Origin: Chloroflexota bacterium
GTDB taxonomy: Bacteria; Chloroflexota; Dehalococcoidia; SM23-28-2; RBG-16-64-32
NCBI GenBank assembly: GCA_029262695.1
Contig: JAJCYV010000022.1
Coordinates: 113,787 to 177,786 of the forward strand
Length of the DNA: 64,000 bases
Direction: 5' to 3'
The notes under the pieces were generated by a model. The model made no database searches and was not told the origin of the DNA. It saw only the letters and a program-made list of their open reading frames with translations. The translations under genes and the position numbers were made by a program. This document shows positions 60,089-64,000 of the stretch, one piece after another (position 1 is the stretch's first letter; each line of letters opens with the position of its first letter).

Positions 60089-61009
60089 ATGGTTGCCAGG
60101 CTATCCGCGCTGTCTCCGGGCCCGCTGGCGACGGGCCGGCTCACCATCCTCCTGGCGGCCGTGCTATGGAGCACGAACGGCGTCTTCATCAAGGAGATCG
60201 ACGCCGACGCGACCAGCATCACATTCTTCCGCTGCTTCTTCGCCGCCGTCTTCCTAGTCCCGCTGGTCAGGCTGAGAAACACTCCCAGGCCCTTCGACGT
60301 CATGGTCGGCGTCGGCCTCTTCGCGGCACTCCTCTGGCTCTTCGTCTCCTCGACGAAGGAAACTTCGGCGGCGAACGCCATCTTCCTGCAGTACACGGCG
60401 CCCTTCTACGTCATCGCGCTGGCGCCCCTGCTCCTGCGCGAGCGGCTGCGCGGGGTCGACCTGGCGGCGCTCGGCGTCTGCCTGGCGGGCGTGGCGATCC
60501 TCTTCGGCGGCAACGCCGGCTCCGGCGACCTGACGGGCATGGTCATGGGCCTTGGCAGCGGGCTCTTCTTCGGCCTCTACATGATGTGGTTGCGGCGCAT
60601 GAAGTACGCGGACTCCGTGCTCCTGACGTTCGTGCACTGCGGCGCCGTCGCCCTCATCTTCGCCGCCGTGCCGGGCGTCTGGGACGTCAGCGGCCGCGAC
60701 GCCGCGCTGCTGGCGCTGATGGCGGCCCTGCAGTTCGCCATCCCGTACACCCTCTTCGCGCGCGGCCTCCGCACCGTGGCCAGCGCGGAGGCCAGCCTGA
60801 TCGCCCTGGTGGAGCCGGTGCTCAACCCGATCTGGGTCGTCATCCTCGTCGGCGAGAGCCCGTCTGTAGCCACGGCCATCGGTGGCACCGTCATCATCAT
60901 CGGGCTGATCCTGCGCTACACGCTCTTCGCGCGCTGGTCGCCCGGCACGATCGCGGAGCCGGGCGCGGTGCCCGGCGAGCCAGGCAAAGCGATGCCGCCG
61001 GAGGGTTAG
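60089..61009 (+). CDS. EamA-family (DMT) transporter
   Basis: Protein of 306 residues with ten membrane segments in two EamA repeats. The first starts at LTILLAAVLWSTNGVFIKEIDADATSITFFRCFFAAVFLVPL, the standard DMT N-terminal pattern, and repeat two ends with ASLIALVEPVLNPIWVVILVGESPSVATAIGGTVIIIGLI. The family exports amino acids, nucleosides or drugs; the substrate is not predictable. The gene ends one base before the convergent dnaE2 stop. Confidence 0.9.
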   Translation: MVARLSALSPGPLATGRLTILLAAVLWSTNGVFIKEIDADATSITFFRCFFAAVFLVPLVRLRNTPRPFDVMVGVGLFAALLWLFVSSTKETSAANAIFLQYTAPFYVIALAPLLLRERLRGVDLAALGVCLAGVAILFGGNAGSGDLTGMVMGLGSGLFFGLYMMWLRRMKYADSVLLTFVHCGAVALIFAAVPGVWDVSGRDAALLALMAALQFAIPYTLFARGLRTVASAEASLIALVEPVLNPIWVVILVGESPSVATAIGGTVIIIGLILRYTLFARWSPGTIAEPGAVPGEPGKAMPPEG

Positions 61010-61010
61010 C

Positions 61011-64000
61011 TCAGCCGAAGTTGTGAGCTTCCGGCGCGATCGGCTGCGGCGTCGCGAGCGCCGTGATCCGCCGGGCGGCGACGTTGATCGTGCCGTCGCG
61101 GCGCTCCAGCGTGCCGTGGACGATGACGAACGGCTCCGAACGTACCAGCGGGCGCTCGGCCTCGTAGAGGTGCGGGCGCACGATGATGTTGGCCAGCCCG
61201 AACTCGTCCTCCAGCAGGAGGAAGACGAAGCCCTTGGCGCTTCCCGGGCGCTGCCGGCAGACGACCATCCCCGCCACCTGCACCGGCGTCCCGTCCGCCA
61301 GGCTGCCGAGCATGCGGGTGGGCGCGATCGCTTCGTTCAGCCCCGGCCGCAGGAACGCCATCGGGTGGTGGTTGGGCGACATGCCGAGGACCGTGTAGTC
61401 GGCGGTCATGCGGTCCCAGTCGGTCATCGAGCGCAGGGCCACCATGTCCTGCTCCACCGGCAGCGCCAGCGCCAGCTGCCGCTCCGAGCGGCCCCGGCCC
61501 TCCGAGCGATAGAGCAGGCCGAGCTGCCAGAGGAGTTCCCGTCGCTCGAGGCCGAAGCAGTCGAAGGCCCCGCAGGCGATCAGGTTCTCGACGGACTCGC
61601 GCTTGAGCTGCGTGCGCTCCAGGAAGTTGAACAGCGAACGAAACTCCCCGTCGCGCTCGCGCTCGTCCTCGAGGGGCTGCGCGGCTGCCCTGCTCAACCC
61701 GCGCGTGTAGCGCAGGCCGATGCGGACGCCTGCCCTGAGCCCGGCGCCAGCCAGAGTCGAAGGGCCGGCCCCGAGCCCGGCGTTAGCTGGAGCCGAAGGG
61801 GCATCGCCCGTGATGCTGCAGTCGGCGCCGCTCTGGTTGATGTCCGGCGGCAGGACGTCGACGCCGTGGCGCTTGCCGTCGTTGAGCAGGACGTGCGGGC
61901 CATAGAAGCCCATGGGCTGGGCGTTGAACAGCGCGCAGAGGAACTCGGCCGGGTAGTGCGTCCGGAGCCACGAACTCTGGTAAGCGAGCAGCCCGAAGGC
62001 GGCCGCGTGCGACTTCGGAAAGCCGAATGCGGCGAAGCCGATGATCTTCTGGAAGACAGCCTCCGCCACCTCCACCGTGACGCCGTTCGCCAGGGCGCCC
62101 GCGACGAACTCGCCCTTGAGCTTCTCCAGCGCCTCCTGCGAGCGCTTGCGGCTCATCGCCCGTCGCAGGCTCTCGGCCTGCCCCGCCGTAAACCCGGACA
62201 GCGCCATCGCCACCTGCAACACTTGCTCCTGGTAGATGATCACGCCCAGCGTCTCGCCGAGCACCGGCTCCAGCGACGGGTGATCGTACGTCACCGGCTC
62301 GCGTCCCATGCGCCGGGCGATGTACGGGTTGACCGCGCCGCCGATGATCGGGCCGGGCCGGATGATCGCCACCTCGACGGTCAGGTCGTCGAGGCAGCGC
62401 GGGCGCACGCGCGGCAGCGTCTGCATCTGGGCACGCGATTCGATCTGGAAGACGCCCATCGTGTCCGCCGCGCAGATCGTGTCGTAGACGCGCTCGTCGC
62501 CAAAGTCGATGCGCGAAAGGTCGATCCGCTTGCCCCGCGTCTCCTCGACGAGGTCGAGGCACTCGTCCACAGCGGAGAGCATCCCCAGCGCGAGGAAGTC
62601 GATCTTGATCATGCGGGCGTCGTCCACCGAGTCCTTGTCCCACTGCATGAGCACGCGGCCCGGCATCGCCGATTGCTCCAACGGCACGAGGTCGATCAGC
62701 GGCCGCGAGGAGATGACCATGCCGCCGACGTGCTGGCTGATGTGGCGCGGAAACCCGGCAATCTCCTCCACCAGGCCTGCCAGGTGATGCCAGCCGCGCG
62801 CGCCGCTGGCGCCCAGCTTGTCGCGATAGTGGGCCAGCCGTTCCATCTCCGAACGAACACCCTTCGCCGAACCGCCCTCGCTCACTTTCGCCAGGCGATC
62901 AAGCTCAGCTGCCGGGAGACCCAGCGCCTTCCCCACTTCGCGCACGGCGCTGCGGATGCGATAAGTCGGGAACGTGGCGACGAGCCCGACGTGGTCGTTC
63001 CCGAAGTGCTCGTAGACGCGCAGCATCAGCCGCTCCCGGATGTCGCGCGGGAAGTCGAGGTCGATGTCCGGCACGGAGGCCATCTCCTCGTTCAGGAAGC
63101 GGCCGAGGAAAAGGTTGTTCGCGATCGGGTCGATGTGCGAGAGGCCGATCAGGTAGCAGATCACCGACCCGACGGACGATCCTCGGCCACGCCCGGGCGG
63201 GCCATGGTACGGACGCCCCTTGATCTCGAAAGCGACCTCCTCGGCCAGCTTCAGGATCTCGCGGTGGATGAGGAAGAAGCCGGAAAGGCCGTGCTTCTCG
63301 ACGAGACGCAGCTCGGCTTCGAGGCGGGACTCGACCTCGGCGGTGAATCTCGGATAGCGCAACGCCGCCTCGCGCTGGCAGATCTGCCGCAGGTACGACT
63401 CCGCTGTCTCACCCTCCGGCGCCGGGCAGCCTGTCCTGAGCGAAGCCGAAGGGTCCGGAAAACGGTAGTCGAGGTCACGCGTGAGGTCGAACTGGCAGCG
63501 CTCGGCGATCCGCTCTGTGTTCGCGATCGCCTCCGGCTGGTCGCGGAAGAGATCGGCCATCTCGGCAGCCGGGCGCAGGTGGTACTCCGAGTTCTCGCGG
63601 CGCTGGCGGTGCGAGGCGTCGAGGCTCGCGCGGTTCTTGATCGCGACGAGCACGTCCTGGAGCCGGTGCCGCTCCTGCCGGTGGTAGTGCACGTCACCCG
63701 TCGCAACAACGCCGACGCCAAGGTGCTCCGCCAGGTCAGCGAGGGCGCGGTTACGCCGCGCATCGCCGTAGACAAGATTGTTCTGCAGCTCGATGAAGAA
63801 GTTCTCCGCACCAAACCAGCGGGCGTAGCGCCGTGCCACTTCCTCCGCCTCCCTGTGCCGTCCCTGCGCCACCAGCGACGGCACCTCGCCGTGGCGGCAG
63901 CCGGAGAGCGCGATCAGCCCCTCCGTGCCTGCCCTGAGCGCGCCGTCAGGCGCAGTCGAAGGGTGGCGGGCCAGCGCGTCCAGCTCGACGCGCGGCTCGC
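61011..64000 (-). CDS. dnaE2: Error-prone DNA polymerase DnaE2, 5' end outside the window
   Basis: At least 996 residues; the frame continues past the window edge and past the track start at 63884. The rest of the N-terminal PHP domain is seen (GVVATGDVHYHRQERHRLQDVLVAI). The polymerase core has PDIDLDFPRDIRERL with the catalytic Asp pair and KIDFLALGML with the third Asp. MGFYGPHVLLNDGKRHGVDVLPPDIN is the block that marks DnaE2 (ImuC) rather than DnaE1. An OB domain closes the protein. It takes part in mutagenic damage-tolerant synthesis; imuA and imuB are not seen here. Four short palindromic repeats are inserted in frame at three places. Confidence 0.93.
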   Translation of the reverse strand, partial: EPRVELDALARHPSTAPDGALRAGTEGLIALSGCRHGEVPSLVAQGRHREAEEVARRYARWFGAENFFIELQNNLVYGDARRNRALADLAEHLGVGVVATGDVHYHRQERHRLQDVLVAIKNRASLDASHRQRRENSEYHLRPAAEMADLFRDQPEAIANTERIAERCQFDLTRDLDYRFPDPSASLRTGCPAPEGETAESYLRQICQREAALRYPRFTAEVESRLEAELRLVEKHGLSGFFLIHREILKLAEEVAFEIKGRPYHGPPGRGRGSSVGSVICYLIGLSHIDPIANNLFLGRFLNEEMASVPDIDLDFPRDIRERLMLRVYEHFGNDHVGLVATFPTYRIRSAVREVGKALGLPAAELDRLAKVSEGGSAKGVRSEMERLAHYRDKLGASGARGWHHLAGLVEEIAGFPRHISQHVGGMVISSRPLIDLVPLEQSAMPGRVLMQWDKDSVDDARMIKIDFLALGMLSAVDECLDLVEETRGKRIDLSRIDFGDERVYDTICAADTMGVFQIESRAQMQTLPRVRPRCLDDLTVEVAIIRPGPIIGGAVNPYIARRMGREPVTYDHPSLEPVLGETLGVIIYQEQVLQVAMALSGFTAGQAESLRRAMSRKRSQEALEKLKGEFVAGALANGVTVEVAEAVFQKIIGFAAFGFPKSHAAAFGLLAYQSSWLRTHYPAEFLCALFNAQPMGFYGPHVLLNDGKRHGVDVLPPDINQSGADCSITGDAPSAPANAGLGAGPSTLAGAGLRAGVRIGLRYTRGLSRAAAQPLEDERERDGEFRSLFNFLERTQLKRESVENLIACGAFDCFGLERRELLWQLGLLYRSEGRGRSERQLALALPVEQDMVALRSMTDWDRMTADYTVLGMSPNHHPMAFLRPGLNEAIAPTRMLGSLADGTPVQVAGMVVCRQRPGSAKGFVFLLLEDEFGLANIIVRPHLYEAERPLVRSEPFVIVHGTLERRDGTINVAARRITALATPQPIAPEAHNFG
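61728..61764. repeat. 37-bp intragenic palindromic repeat, copy 1
   Basis: GCCTGCCCTGAGC, 14 variable bases, then AGTCGAAGGG, inside dnaE2. It adds part of the Ala/Gly-rich insert between DCSITGD and VRIGLRYTRG. It overlaps the next copy by one base. Confidence 0.8.
61764..61800. repeat. 37-bp intragenic palindromic repeat, copy 2 (diverged)
   Basis: GCCGGCCCCGAGC, 14 variable bases, then AGCCGAAGGG. Same length and layout as copy 1, directly adjoining it, with several base changes. Confidence 0.7.
63429..63453. repeat. Short version (25 bp) of the intragenic repeat, copy 3
   Basis: GCCTGTCCTGAGCGAAGCCGAAGGG lacks most of the central variable part. It encodes the extra residues PSASLRTGC in a place where DnaE2 proteins normally run straight from RFPDP to PEGET. 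Confidence 0.75.
63927..63963. repeat. 37-bp intragenic palindromic repeat, copy 4
   Basis: GCCTGCCCTGAGC, GCGCCGTCAGGCGC, AGTCGAAGGG. The centre is itself an inverted repeat (GCGCC/GGCGC). It encodes the extra PSTAPDGALRAG between ALARH and TEGLIALSGCRHGEV of dnaE2. Confidence 0.8.

Noticed and set aside
1-64000. CRISPR arrays, tRNA or rRNA genes, insertion sequences, integrases
   Set aside because: None was found on reading. The only repeats seen are the short elements in dnaE2 and the operator-like palindromes. A tRNAscan or ISfinder run could still find something weak.

Overview
The window is high-GC DNA with tightly packed genes, many 1-8 base start/stop overlaps and no tRNA, rRNA, CRISPR or insertion sequence that I could find. 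The gene set suggests an uncultivated environmental bacterium, most plausibly of the Chloroflexota: a Sec-type (clade II) nitrous oxide reductase cluster, many molybdenum oxidoreductases, a deazaflavin-type reductase, an AGPS-like ether-lipid operon and DnaE2 carrying short palindromic repeats inside its reading frame. The phylum is inference; no marker gene is present to fix it.

Layout. 1-4.6 kb: a phosphotransferase fragment, an AttH-like protein, and a TetR regulator with tandem operators driving an ABC exporter. 4.6-16 kb (minus strand): acyl-CoA dehydrogenase, MFS transporter, PLP decarboxylase, sugar kinase, M20 amidohydrolase, a TPP enzyme and a first molybdopterin catalytic subunit (called A1 here). 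16-28.5 kb (mostly minus): a 59-aa YHS protein missed by the ORF track, a second acyl-CoA dehydrogenase, a PLP desulfhydrase/deaminase, an NnrS fusion protein, a second molybdoenzyme (A2 with its beta subunit), mobA-mobB, and a histidine kinase/response regulator pair. 28.5-45 kb: a third catalytic subunit (A3) divergent from gamma1-beta1-delta1-gamma2-beta2-delta2-A4-A5-permease, then moaA. 45-54.4 kb: TetR regulator, FAD oxidoreductase, then the minus-strand nos cluster (nosZ, nosB-like, nosD, nosF, nosY, cupredoxin) with an Rrf2 regulator behind it. 54.4-64 kb: ether-lipid operon, deazaflavin reductase, methyltransferase, EamA transporter and dnaE2, cut by the window edge.

How it works together. 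The core is a roughly 30-kb island of five paralogous catalytic subunits of the type II DMSO-reductase family, with three four-cluster Fe-S beta subunits, two b-heme gamma subunits and two TorD/NarJ-type chaperones. This is the composition of ethylbenzene dehydrogenase, dimethylsulfide dehydrogenase and selenate/chlorate reductases. Cofactor genes (mobA, mobB, moaA) sit inside or beside it. An imperfect palindrome, GTRGGG-N5-CCSSAC, lies upstream of A1, A2, A3/gamma1, gamma2 and one acyl-CoA dehydrogenase, so these units probably form one regulon. The substrates cannot be read from sequence. The nos cluster next door supplies a respiratory N2O sink. The NnrS fusion and the Rrf2 regulator fit a nitrogen-oxide-respiring lifestyle.
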